25,112 bases of DNA, from the NCBI GenBank assembly GCA_902489925.1, contig CABUBX010000015.1, positions 1 to 25,112 on the forward strand, written 5' to 3'. This DNA is from an uncultured Lachnospiraceae bacterium (GTDB lineage Bacteria > Bacillota > Clostridia > Lachnospirales > Lachnospiraceae). The notes beneath the pieces were generated by a model. That model was not told the DNA's origin and made no database searches. It saw only the letters and a list, made by a program, of their open reading frames with translations. Of the stretch, positions 14,693-22,682 are shown one piece after another. A program made the translations under genes and the position numbers. Numbering within the stretch: position 1 is the first letter of the stretch; every line of letters starts with the position of its first letter.

Positions 14693-15766
14693 ATGTTTGA
14701 CCGTTTGGATGATATTTTAATCCGTTATCAGCAGGTCATGGAGGAGTTAAACGACCCTGATGTCGTAAGCGACCAGACAAGATTCAGAAAGCTGATGAAA
14801 GAACAGGCTGATTTAGCCCCAATTGCAGATAAGTATACAGAATATAAGCAGACCAGACAAAATATTGAGGATAGCTTGGAACTTCTTGAGACAGAAAGTG
14901 ATGAGGAGATGCGCGAACTGGCAAAAGAGGAGTTGGCAGAAAGTAAAAATAATCTTGAGAATATTGAAAAGGAATTGATGATTTTACTTATTCCTAAAGA
15001 CCCGATGGATGAGAAAAACGTTATTGTCGAGATTCGTGCAGGCGCCGGCGGCGATGAGGCAGCGCTTTTTGCGGCAGACCTTTTCAGAATGTATTCTAAG
15101 TATGCAGAGGGACGCCGTTGGAAAATAGAGATGATGAGTGTCAACGAAAATGGGCTTGGCGGCTTTAAGGAAATTATTTTTATGATTAACGGCAGCGGCG
15201 CGTATTCACGTCTGAAGTTTGAGAGCGGTGTTCACCGTGTACAGCGTGTGCCGGAGACAGAATCCGCAGGACGTATCCATACATCGACAGCAACTGTAGC
15301 CATTATGCCGGAGGCTGAGGATGTGGATGTGCAGCTGGATATGAATGACGTTCGAATTGATGTATTCCGTGCGTCAGGCAACGGCGGACAGTGTGTCAAT
15401 ACAACGGACTCTGCCGTGCGTATTACACATATTCCGACAGGTATTGTCATTTCATGTCAGGATGAGAAATCTCAGCTTAAAAATAAGGAAAAAGGTCTTA
15501 AAGTGCTTCGCTCAAGACTTTATGATTTAGAGCTGGAAAAGAAGCAAAAAGAAGAAGCTTCTTTAAGAAAGAATCAGGTAGGTACAGGTGACCGTTCTGA
15601 GAAAATCAGAACTTATAATTTCCCGCAGGGAAGATGTACAGACCATAGAATTAAGCTGACAATTCATCGCCTTGACCAAATTATGAACGGTGATTTGGAT
15701 GAAGTGATTGACAGCCTTATCGCGGCAGACCAGGCTGCAAAGCTGGCAAATATGAATGAGGAATAA
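14693..15766 (+). CDS. prfA: Peptide chain release factor 1
   Basis: This 357-residue release factor recognises UAA and UAG stop codons. The tripeptide that reads the stop codon is P187-E-T189, the P-x-T pattern of RF1 rather than the S-P-F of RF2. The peptidyl-transferase-centre motif is G231-G-Q233 within RASGNGGQCVNTTDSAVRI. Q233 is the residue expected to be methylated by the upstream PrmC. A coiled helical N-terminal domain (about 1-100) and the C-terminal KIRTYNFPQGRCTDHR block complete the family pattern. The length is normal. The ATG at 14693 follows an AGGAGG site. The gene ends the DUF1385-prmC-prfA unit and is followed by a terminator at 15781. Confidence 0.97.
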   Translation: MFDRLDDILIRYQQVMEELNDPDVVSDQTRFRKLMKEQADLAPIADKYTEYKQTRQNIEDSLELLETESDEEMRELAKEELAESKNNLENIEKELMILLIPKDPMDEKNVIVEIRAGAGGDEAALFAADLFRMYSKYAEGRRWKIEMMSVNENGLGGFKEIIFMINGSGAYSRLKFESGVHRVQRVPETESAGRIHTSTATVAIMPEAEDVDVQLDMNDVRIDVFRASGNGGQCVNTTDSAVRITHIPTGIVISCQDEKSQLKNKEKGLKVLRSRLYDLELEKKQKEEASLRKNQVGTGDRSEKIRTYNFPQGRCTDHRIKLTIHRLDQIMNGDLDEVIDSLIAADQAAKLANMNEE

Positions 15767-15780
15767 AAAGTAAGATGACT

Positions 15781-15817
15781 CTGTGCCGGGCATGTCCCGG
15801 TACAGGGTTTTTCTTTT
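15781..15817 (+). terminator. Rho-independent terminator after prfA
   Basis: CTGTGCCGGG (15781-15790) pairs with CCCGGTACAG (15796-15805) with one G-U pair and a 5-nt loop, followed by GGTTTTTCTTTT. It is a strong classical terminator. Confidence 0.88.
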
Positions 15818-15829
15818 GCCGGAAAACTA

Positions 15830-15858
15830 TTGAAGTTTAGGTAAATGTCTGTTAAGAT
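15830..15858 (+). promoter_or_regulatory. Extended -10 promoter of the aminotransferase pair
   Basis: TTGAAG (15830-15835), a 17-nt spacer ending in TGT, and TAAGAT (15853-15858). The TG at 15850-15851 makes it an extended -10 promoter. It shares 23 of 29 positions with the promoter at 23545-23573. Confidence 0.6.
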
Positions 15859-15904
15859 AAAAAAGTAATTTATTATGCTAAAGGAAGAAAGCGAGAGATA
15901 TGCG

Positions 15905-17107
15905 ATGGTAATTTCTGAGAATATGGCGGATTTAGTTAAGAACAGCTCGGCGATTCGGGCGCTTTTTGAGGAGGGCAAGGCGATGGCGAAGGTTGTCGGT
16001 GCTGAGAATGTCTATGATTTCAGTCTGGGTAATCCGAGCATCCCGGCGCCTCTAAGTATTAAAGCTGCTATTTTAGATATTTTGGATAATGAAGACAGCC
16101 GTTATGTTCACGGCTATATGAGCAACGCGGGCTATGAGTCTGTGCGTCAGGCCGTGGCAGATGACTTGAATGAAAAATATGGTGCAGCCTATGACATGGA
16201 TGATATTGTGATGACTGTCGGTGCGGCCGGAGGCTTAAATTGTGTGCTTCGTGCACTGTTAAATGAAAATGATGAGGTCATCTGTTTTGCCCCTTTTTTC
16301 GGTGAATATAGAAGCTATACGTCAAATTTTAAAGGCAAGCTTGTTGTCGTTCCGGCGGATACAAAGGATTTTCAGCTAAATTTAGAGGCGTTGCCGACCT
16401 TGATTACAGAGCGCACAAAGGTGCTGATTATCAATAATCCAAACAATCCAAGCGGTGTGATTTATTCGGCGGAAACATTAAAGCGCCTTCAGTCTGTACT
16501 TGAAGAAGCAGAGCGAAAAATCGGACATCCAATCTATGTTGTTTCGGATGAACCGTACAGGGAACTCGTTTATGACGGCAATACTGTACCGTTTATGCCG
16601 GGAATTATTAAAAATTGTGTGATATGCTACTCTTTCAGTAAATCATTGTCATTGCCGGGTGAGCGTATCGGTTATCTTGCCCTTTCTAAAAATATGGATG
16701 CTTATGATGAATTGCAGCCGGCACTCGTTGTAGCCAACCGCTGCCTCGGTTTTGTCAATGCACCGTCACTTATGCAGCTGGCAGTGTCAAAGTGTCTTAA
16801 GGAAAAAACGGATGTTGCGGCATATGATAAAAACAGAAAGCTTTTATATAATCGTTTGACAGCGCTTGGTTTTGACTGTGTGAAACCGCAGGGGGCCTTT
16901 TATCTTTTTGTAAAATCGCCTCTGGAGAATGAGGCGGAGTTTGTCAGTGCTGCGAAAAAATATCATTTATTGCTTGTGGGGGCATCAAGCTTTGGATGTC
17001 CGGGCTATGTACGCATTGCCTACTGTGTAGCCTATGATATGATTGAAAAATCGCTGCCTGCCTTTGAGGCACTGGCTCGCGAGATGGGGCTTTGCTTGGG
17101 AAAATAA
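15905..17107 (+). CDS. PLP-dependent aminotransferase, class I/II (probable aspartate aminotransferase)
   Basis: This 400-residue fold-type I aminotransferase transfers an amino group between an amino acid (probably aspartate) and 2-oxoglutarate using pyridoxal phosphate. The lysine that binds PLP is K246 in CYSFSKSLSLPGERIGYLAL. Other family blocks are DFSLGNPS near the N-terminus, NNPNNPSGVIY, VVSDEPYRELVYDG (the Asp and Tyr contact the cofactor), and the C-terminal VRIAYC with the substrate-carboxylate arginine. The start is uncertain. ATG 15905 gives the MVISENMADLV N-terminus expected for the clostridial family, but its ribosome binding site is weak (GAGAG). An in-frame ATG at 15875 has none and would leave a leader of only about 10 nt. 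The gene is followed after 25 nt by a HisC-type aminotransferase, forming an operon. Substrate specificity is inferred from family resemblance. Confidence 0.85.
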   Translation: MVISENMADLVKNSSAIRALFEEGKAMAKVVGAENVYDFSLGNPSIPAPLSIKAAILDILDNEDSRYVHGYMSNAGYESVRQAVADDLNEKYGAAYDMDDIVMTVGAAGGLNCVLRALLNENDEVICFAPFFGEYRSYTSNFKGKLVVVPADTKDFQLNLEALPTLITERTKVLIINNPNNPSGVIYSAETLKRLQSVLEEAERKIGHPIYVVSDEPYRELVYDGNTVPFMPGIIKNCVICYSFSKSLSLPGERIGYLALSKNMDAYDELQPALVVANRCLGFVNAPSLMQLAVSKCLKEKTDVAAYDKNRKLLYNRLTALGFDCVKPQGAFYLFVKSPLENEAEFVSAAKKYHLLLVGASSFGCPGYVRIAYCVAYDMIEKSLPAFEALAREMGLCLGK

Positions 17108-17132
17108 TTTTACAGTGAAAGGAAGAAAAATA

Positions 17133-18188
17133 ATGAAAGCATGGGAAGCAAATGTCAGAAAGGTTATTCCTTATACACCGGGTGAACAGCCGGATAAGGA
17201 GAATATGATAAAACTGAATACAAATGAAAATCCGTATCCGCCGGCGCCTGCGGTGAAACGTGCTTTAGAGCTGATAGACCGGGATTCGCTGCGGCTTTAT
17301 CCGAATCCGGCGGCATCAAAGCTTTTGGAGGCGCTGGCATGGCGTTATGATGTGAATGAAAATCAGGTTTTTGTCGGTGTTGGTTCGGATGATGTCCTTT
17401 CCATTGCTTTTTTGACTTTTTTTAATTCAAAGAAGCCGATTTTATTTCCCGATATTACGTATTCTTTTTATCCTGTATGGGCAGATGTTTATAAAGTTCC
17501 CTATGAAACAAGAGCGCTGAATCCGGATTTTTCTATTAATGCGGCCGATTACTACGGAGAGAATGGTGGCGTTGTTTTTCCGAATCCCAATGCACCGACA
17601 TCAAAATATGAGGATTTATCTGTTGTGGAAGATATCCTTTGTCATAATCGGGACTGCGTTGTTATTGTCGATGAGGCTTATATTGATTTTGCGGGACCGT
17701 CGGCACTGTCCCTTGTTCCTAAGTACGATAATCTTTTGGTTGTGCAGACGTTTTCAAAGTCTAGGGCTCTCGCCGGAATGCGCATCGGTTTTGCCATCGG
17801 ACAGCCGGAACTCATTAAAGCAATGAATAACGTTCGTTACTCCGTAAACTCGTACACAATGAGCCGGCCGGCGATTGAAGCCGGTGTTGCCTCGATTGTA
17901 GAGGAAGGCTATTTCAGGGTATGCGTTGAAAAAATAAAGAAAACAAGGGATTGGACAGCCGCACAGCTTAAAATGCTTGGATTTACATTTTGCGAGCCGT
18001 CGGCAAACTTTATTTTTGCCACACATCCGGATTGCCCGGCAAAAAGGATTTATGAGACGCTGCGGACAGAGGATATCTATGTGAGATATTTTGACAAGCC
18101 GGGTATCGACAATTATATAAGAATTACAATTGGCACAGATGAGGAAATGCGGACATTCATTCAGACTTTGAAAGAGAAGTGCCTGTGA
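17133..18188 (+). CDS. hisC: Histidinol-phosphate aminotransferase family enzyme
   Basis: This 351-residue class-II aminotransferase of the HisC family converts imidazole-acetol phosphate and glutamate to histidinol phosphate; several relatives also transaminate aromatic amino acid precursors. Visible blocks are IPYTPGEQPD and IKLNTNENPYPPAP at the N-terminus, LYPNPAAS, the VVIVDEAYIDFAG block, and the PLP lysine K209 in VVQTFSKSRALAGMRIGFAIG, with YIRITIG near the C-terminus. I chose ATG 17133 because AAAGGAAG lies about 8 nt upstream and the N-terminus then matches the family; a longer frame from 17043 lies inside the upstream gene. No other his genes are nearby. Its partner is an aspartate-type aminotransferase, so a role in phenylalanine/tyrosine synthesis is as plausible as histidine synthesis. 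No clear terminator follows. Confidence 0.88.
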   Translation: MKAWEANVRKVIPYTPGEQPDKENMIKLNTNENPYPPAPAVKRALELIDRDSLRLYPNPAASKLLEALAWRYDVNENQVFVGVGSDDVLSIAFLTFFNSKKPILFPDITYSFYPVWADVYKVPYETRALNPDFSINAADYYGENGGVVFPNPNAPTSKYEDLSVVEDILCHNRDCVVIVDEAYIDFAGPSALSLVPKYDNLLVVQTFSKSRALAGMRIGFAIGQPELIKAMNNVRYSVNSYTMSRPAIEAGVASIVEEGYFRVCVEKIKKTRDWTAAQLKMLGFTFCEPSANFIFATHPDCPAKRIYETLRTEDIYVRYFDKPGIDNYIRITIGTDEEMRTFIQTLKEKCL

Positions 18189-18271
18189 AAGATTATGGGA
18201 GAAGGGATAAAATCAGGGGCTGCTTGTTTGGGGGCGAAGATGAGACTTGCCGCAACATAGTCGTTTTAACG

Positions 18272-18300
18272 TTGATATTTTGAGGGCTTTGTAGTATAAT
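18272..18300 (+). promoter_or_regulatory. Promoter of the secreted DUF4214 protein gene
   Basis: TTGATA (18272-18277), a 17-nt spacer and a perfect TATAAT (18295-18300). This is close to consensus and predicts strong expression from about 18307, with a leader of about 50 nt. Confidence 0.75.
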
Positions 18301-18355
18301 TCCTTTATGAGAGTGTGCTTATCACAAAAATAAATCCATCAGGAGGAGAAGACCG

Positions 18356-19996
18356 GTGAAAAAGATGAATCTAAAAAAACAATGCATACTTTTTATGGTT
18401 GCGGCACTTATGTTTACAGGGATGCCTTTAAGCGCGTCTGCTGCAGAAGTAAATGAAAGCAGTGCTGAAGCTATTGAGGCCACTGAAACATTTGCAGAGA
18501 CAGTGCCAGAGACGAATGCAGCAGAAAAGAAAGAGGCTTATCAGATTGTATATAATCCGGGAGTGCAGGTTAAAGTTCCAAAGAGTTTGTTTGAAGGTTA
18601 CAGCGGAAGTATAAAAAAGGTCTATGCAGAGGGTGTCGGTGAGATACCGGGAAGATTTTGGTATGAGGATATGCTGCTCGATATTCCTTTAGACAGAGAT
18701 GTCAAAAAGGGGGTTTATCCGATTGATGTGACTTTCCAGCATGGAGAGGTGTGTTCAGGAGTTATTGAATTTGTCGTGAAAGAAGATATGAAGGGCATTC
18801 ATATCATAAATTCAGTTGTGAATTTTGATGGAACACAGGATGCTGTTTTCCGTTTTAAAAACGGCACAGGTAAAAATAAGATTACAAAGTTAAGAGAAGT
18901 AAGTTTTACAGCCAGATATACGCACGAAGGTGATGATGATAGTGAGCTTAAAGGATTTTGGCTTACCTCTGATAGAGATAGTTATAAAAAATATGTGACC
19001 TGCAATCTTGAAAAAGGCGAATTGAGAGTTAGAAAAGAATTTTTTAAGACACAGCTTGGGCAGTCAACTTGCGGTTCGAGATTAATGCCGTGGGTGTACC
19101 CTATGACTGATATAAAGTTTGAGTTAGCCAGTGGAGAAACTGTTCGAGTATTCCACTATCCGACAGATGAGGTTACATTATCCGCTGATTTTAAAAATCC
19201 GGGAGACAATCGTTGGTATTTTGTAAATCACTATAAAGATAACGGCATTGTCGAAGAAGAAACCGACCCGGTTGAAGATTTTGTAAAACGCTTGTACACA
19301 AATATTCTTCAGCGAGAGGCTGATCCGAGCGGTCTTAAAGCATGGACAGATGTGTTAAAGTCAGGCAAAGAGCAGGGCGCTAAGGTGGCACAGGGATTTA
19401 TTGAAAGTCCTGAATTTCAGAAAAGAAATATAAGCAACGCACAATATTTGGAGATTTTGTATCGGACATTCTTCGACCGTGAGGCAGATAAGGCAGGGTT
19501 AGATGCATGGTTGGGCGTGCTTGACAGCGGTTTGTCAAGAATGCATGTATTAAAAGGCTTTGCGGAATCCAACGAGTTTACAGAGATTTGTGAAGAATAC
19601 GGTATTATCCGCGGAAATATCACATTGACAGCGCCGATGGATCAGAATGAAGGCGTGACAAAATTTATTGTCCGTTGTTATCGGCTGTGCCTCGGACGTG
19701 AAGCCGATAAGGATGGTTTAAACAGCTGGTGTGCGCAGATTCTTAGCGGAAAGAATACGGCAAAAGAGGCAGCTTATGGTTTTGTATTTTCCGATGAATT
19801 TAAGAAGAAAAACCTTTCAGATAAGGAATATGTAAAAACAATGTACCGTGTATTTATGGATAGAGAGGCAGATCCTGTCGGTTTGGATGCATGGGTGAAG
19901 GTGTTAAAGAGCGGCAAGAGTCGTGAACATGTATTTAACGGCTTTGCAGATTCGGGTGAATTTAAAGAAATTTGTGCCGGATATGGTATTCGCTAG
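18356..19996 (+). CDS. Secreted protein with four DUF4214-type repeats and an unknown N-terminal domain
   Basis: This is a 546-residue exported protein of unknown function. Residues 1-29 are a Sec signal peptide (MKKMNLKKQ, a hydrophobic core, then ASA before cleavage near 29/30). A Glu/Ala/Thr-rich linker (about 31-60) follows. Residues 60-300 form a beta-rich region I do not recognise. The C-terminal part is two tandem modules (306-418 and 434-546), each made of two related halves. The signature READ-x2-GL-x2-W appears four times (LQREADPSGLKAW, FDREADKAGLDAW, LGREADKDGLNSW, MDREADPVGLDAW), each followed by a GF-x-(E/F/D)-S-x-EF turn. This matches DUF4214, a domain common in bacterial surface and secreted proteins. 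There is no LPXTG or other anchor. The GTG start is supported by AGGAGG at 18341-18346. The gene stands alone, with its own promoter and terminator. Confidence 0.85.
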   Translation: MKKMNLKKQCILFMVAALMFTGMPLSASAAEVNESSAEAIEATETFAETVPETNAAEKKEAYQIVYNPGVQVKVPKSLFEGYSGSIKKVYAEGVGEIPGRFWYEDMLLDIPLDRDVKKGVYPIDVTFQHGEVCSGVIEFVVKEDMKGIHIINSVVNFDGTQDAVFRFKNGTGKNKITKLREVSFTARYTHEGDDDSELKGFWLTSDRDSYKKYVTCNLEKGELRVRKEFFKTQLGQSTCGSRLMPWVYPMTDIKFELASGETVRVFHYPTDEVTLSADFKNPGDNRWYFVNHYKDNGIVEEETDPVEDFVKRLYTNILQREADPSGLKAWTDVLKSGKEQGAKVAQGFIESPEFQKRNISNAQYLEILYRTFFDREADKAGLDAWLGVLDSGLSRMHVLKGFAESNEFTEICEEYGIIRGNITLTAPMDQNEGVTKFIVRCYRLCLGREADKDGLNSWCAQILSGKNTAKEAAYGFVFSDEFKKKNLSDKEYVKTMYRVFMDREADPVGLDAWVKVLKSGKSREHVFNGFADSGEFKEICAGYGIR

Positions 19997-20023
19997 AAAT
20001 AAAATACAATAGAAATCTTTAAG

Positions 20024-20057
20024 GCCGGGAGTCAAAGTTGGACTTCCGGCTGTTTTT
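20024..20057 (+). terminator. Rho-independent terminator after the DUF4214 gene
   Basis: GCCGGGAGTC (20024-20033) pairs with GACTTCCGGC (20041-20050) with one G-U pair and a 7-nt loop, followed by TGTTTTTG. Confidence 0.85.
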
Positions 20058-20071
20058 GTGATGTGATAAGA

Positions 20072-20100
20072 TTGAAATACATTCCTGAAAATGCTAAGAT
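20072..20100 (+). promoter_or_regulatory. Extended -10 promoter of the nuclease-helicase gene
   Basis: TTGAAA (20072-20077), a 17-nt spacer ending in TGC, and TAAGAT (20095-20100), with the extended -10 TG at 20092-20093. Transcription would start near 20107, leaving a 25-nt leader with GGAGG before the ATG at 20132. It lies 15 nt after the upstream terminator. Confidence 0.6.
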
Positions 20101-20131
20101 ATTGACATCAATACTTTTTTCGGAGGGTATC

Positions 20132-22546
20132 ATGGACAAATACAAAATATCTGTCCGCCGTCTTGCAGAGTTTATTTTGAAATCCGGCGATATTGAGCAG
20201 ACGGCCGGTGCGCTTAAGGATGCCGAGGCAATGCAGGAGGGGCAAAAAATTCATAAAAAGCTGCAGAAAATGGCAGGTCCTGAGTACCGAGCCGAGGTTA
20301 CCTTAAAAACGGAATATGATGTCGGCGATGATATGATGATTGTTCTTGAGGGACGGGCTGACGGAATTATAGAAGAATACCGGCTTGGCGGACTTGAGGA
20401 CGGCGGTGAAGCAAGCTTAAAGCTCTATCATACCGTTGATGAAATTAAAGGGACCTATACCGATGTGAATCGCATTGAAGCGCCGCTTCCTGAGCACATG
20501 GGGCAGGCGCTTTGCTATGCCTACATTTATGCCCTGCAAAATGATTTGGAAGGCATGGACGTTCAGGTGACTTATGTCAATATAGAGACAGAAAAAGTTA
20601 AGCGGTTTACAGAAACGAAAACCTTTGAACAGTTAAAACAATGGTTTGGCGAACTTATGGGTGAGTATGCAAAATGGCTGAAGTGGCAGCGTCGATGGAG
20701 AATTAGGAGAAATAAAAGTGCAGAGAAACTGGCTTTTCCGTTCGAGTACAGGCCGAGCCAGCGCATGATGGTTTCCGGTGTTTACCGGACAATTTTGCAG
20801 AAAAAGAAGCTCTTTATGGAAGCGCCGACAGGTACCGGAAAGACGATATCAACCATTTATCCGGCAGTAAAAATTATGGGAGAAGGGCTTTCGGACAAGA
20901 TTTTTTATTTGACGGCAAAGACGATTACAAGGACAGTTGCCGAGGAAACATATGCTCTGTTAAGAGGCTGCGGGCTGGAATTTAAGTCGGTGACGCTGAC
21001 GGCAAAAGAAAAGATATGCATTTTTGATGAGACAAAGTGTAATCCACAGGACTGTCCGAGGGCAAAGGGGCATTTTGATAGAGTGAATGAGGCTGTTTTT
21101 GAGTTGATTACGAAGGAGTCGGCGATTACCAAGACAGTGATTGACGCTTATGCGGAAGCATATCAGGTATGTCCTTTTGAATTTCAGCTGGATATTGCGC
21201 TTTGGATAGATGGTGTGATTTGCGATTACAATTATGTTTTTGACCCGCAGGCTTATCTGAAGCGATTTTTTGACAACGTGCTTGAGGAGTATATTTTTCT
21301 CATTGATGAGGCGCATAATCTTGTTGAGCGTGCAAGGGAAATGTACAGCGCCCCGCTGTATCTTTCGGATTTTGAAAAAGCAAAGACTGCTGTGCTGCCC
21401 TATGAGCGTCGGCTTGCAGGGAAAATTGGAAAATGTATTAAGTGTATGCGTGAGCTTTATGATGAATGTGAGGATTGCAGGCAGCTTGAAAGTGTGGGTG
21501 GTTTATCTGTATTTTTGATGCGGCTGATTTCACATATAGAAAAATTTTTGAAAAGTCATACGCCGGCACCTGTAAAAATCAAGGAGAAGATCCTGGAACT
21601 TTATCTGAATGCACGTTGGTTTGTCAATGTATATGAAAACATGGACAGCCGATATATTATTTATAATGAGCGGCAAGCAGATAAAGAATTTATGATTAAA
21701 CTTTTTTGTGTGGACCCGTCGGGAGACCTTGGGGAATGTCTTGCAAAGGGGCGGTCAGCAGTCTTTTTTTCGGCGACACTTTTGCCGATTCAATATTATA
21801 AGGCGCTGCTGAGCGTCACACCGAAAGAAGATTATGATTTATATGCCGAATCACCTTTTGACACAGATAAGCGATTGATAGTGACGGCAGGGGATGTCAG
21901 CAGTAAGTTTACAAGGCGCAGCCGTCGGGAGTATGAGAAAATTGCGGATTATATTTTGAAAATCATCCGAAGTAAAAATGGTAATTACATGGTGTTTTTC
22001 CCTTCGTATGCATTTATGCAGTCGGTGTATGAAATTATTGCCGAAAGGGAATTGAGCAAAGCGGGGAATGGCATAAAAATTATTTTGCAGGAAAGTGCAA
22101 TGACTGAGCAGGCGAGAGAAGATTTTCTTAAAAGCTTCAAAACAGATGTTATGTCAACGGTCATTGGTTTTTGTGTACTCGGCGGTATTTTTTCGGAAGG
22201 CATTGATTTGAAGGAAGACAGGCTGATTGGCGCTGTCATTGTCGGCACAGGTCTGCCACAGACCGGCGGTGAGCGTGAGCTTTTGAAAAATTACTTTGAT
22301 AAAAAATCGGGCAACGGCTTTGATTTCGCCTATCTTTATACGGGCATGAACAAAGTATTACAGGCGGCGGGACGCGTGATTCGCACGGAAAATGACAGAG
22401 GAATTATTGCGCTTTTGGATGAAAGGTTTAATTACAGTCAATATAGAAATCTTTTTCCGAGAGAATGGTTTCCTAATGAACGGGTGGATATTTACAGTAT
22501 TGAAGAAAAAATAAACAAATTTTGGGAAAATGAAGGCTTGTCATAA
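20132..22546 (+). CDS. PD-(D/E)XK nuclease fused to an XPD/DinG-type Fe-S DNA helicase
   Basis: This 804-residue protein couples a nuclease-like domain to a superfamily 2 helicase. Residues 1 to about 205 carry a full RecB/Cas4-type PD-(D/E)XK pattern: H41, D77 in EGRADG, E104-I-K106, and Q125-x3-Y129 in GQALCYAY. The helicase follows: Walker A A231-P-T-G-T-G-K237-T, four cysteines (C296, C303, C308, C347) where XPD-family helicases bind a 4Fe-4S cluster, DEAH at 392-395, and near the C-terminus GGIFSEGIDLKED and QAAGRVIRTENDRG (motif VI). XPD-like enzymes unwind DNA 5' to 3'; the nuclease could cut or trim the product. The start ATG 20132 is preceded by GGAGG at 20122-20126; a longer frame from 20063 begins upstream of the predicted promoter. 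No cas gene or prophage gene is nearby. A DNA repair or replication role is inferred. Confidence 0.9.
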   Translation: MDKYKISVRRLAEFILKSGDIEQTAGALKDAEAMQEGQKIHKKLQKMAGPEYRAEVTLKTEYDVGDDMMIVLEGRADGIIEEYRLGGLEDGGEASLKLYHTVDEIKGTYTDVNRIEAPLPEHMGQALCYAYIYALQNDLEGMDVQVTYVNIETEKVKRFTETKTFEQLKQWFGELMGEYAKWLKWQRRWRIRRNKSAEKLAFPFEYRPSQRMMVSGVYRTILQKKKLFMEAPTGTGKTISTIYPAVKIMGEGLSDKIFYLTAKTITRTVAEETYALLRGCGLEFKSVTLTAKEKICIFDETKCNPQDCPRAKGHFDRVNEAVFELITKESAITKTVIDAYAEAYQVCPFEFQLDIALWIDGVICDYNYVFDPQAYLKRFFDNVLEEYIFLIDEAHNLVERAREMYSAPLYLSDFEKAKTAVLPYERRLAGKIGKCIKCMRELYDECEDCRQLESVGGLSVFLMRLISHIEKFLKSHTPAPVKIKEKILELYLNARWFVNVYENMDSRYIIYNERQADKEFMIKLFCVDPSGDLGECLAKGRSAVFFSATLLPIQYYKALLSVTPKEDYDLYAESPFDTDKRLIVTAGDVSSKFTRRSRREYEKIADYILKIIRSKNGNYMVFFPSYAFMQSVYEIIAERELSKAGNGIKIILQESAMTEQAREDFLKSFKTDVMSTVIGFCVLGGIFSEGIDLKEDRLIGAVIVGTGLPQTGGERELLKNYFDKKSGNGFDFAYLYTGMNKVLQAAGRVIRTENDRGIIALLDERFNYSQYRNLFPREWFPNERVDIYSIEEKINKFWENEGLS

Positions 22547-22548
22547 AT

Positions 22549-22682
22549 CTTTGTGTATTTTTTAACGTACACAGAGAATAGATATATTTTCCGGCTTTTA
22601 ATTTACGGGAAAATCTTTTATAATAAAAGTAGCACAGTGCGTACAGTCTGTGTGTATAGGATGGGAGGTTTGTATGGAATGA
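22549..22682 (+). promoter_or_regulatory. Spacer with two hairpins, a candidate promoter and a start-overlapping mini-ORF
   Basis: CTTTGTGTA (22549-22557) can pair with TACACAGAG (22568-22576) with one G-U pair. ATTTTCC (22586-22592) and GGAAAAT (22608-22614) form a second inverted repeat followed by CTTTTAT, a possible weak terminator. TATAAT at 22619-22624 is a likely -10, with only TTTTAA at 22596-22601 as -35. The mini-frame ATG-GAA-TGA (22674-22682) has the better ribosome-site spacing, and its stop overlaps the real start at 22679. Confidence 0.35.

Noticed and set aside
18195..18260. A 21-codon frame between hisC and the DUF4214 gene
   Set aside because: It has no Shine-Dalgarno sequence and no features, and it lies upstream of the mapped-looking promoter; most likely chance.
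20132..22546. A CRISPR-associated role for the Cas4-like nuclease domain
   Set aside because: There is no repeat-spacer array and no cas1, cas2 or effector gene in the window. The domain type alone does not imply CRISPR adaptation.
22586..22616. The inverted repeat ATTTTCC/GGAAAAT as a definite terminator of the helicase gene
   Set aside because: The stem is only 7 bp and AT-rich with a 15-nt loop, and the T-run is broken, so I list it only as part of a spacer with possible signals.
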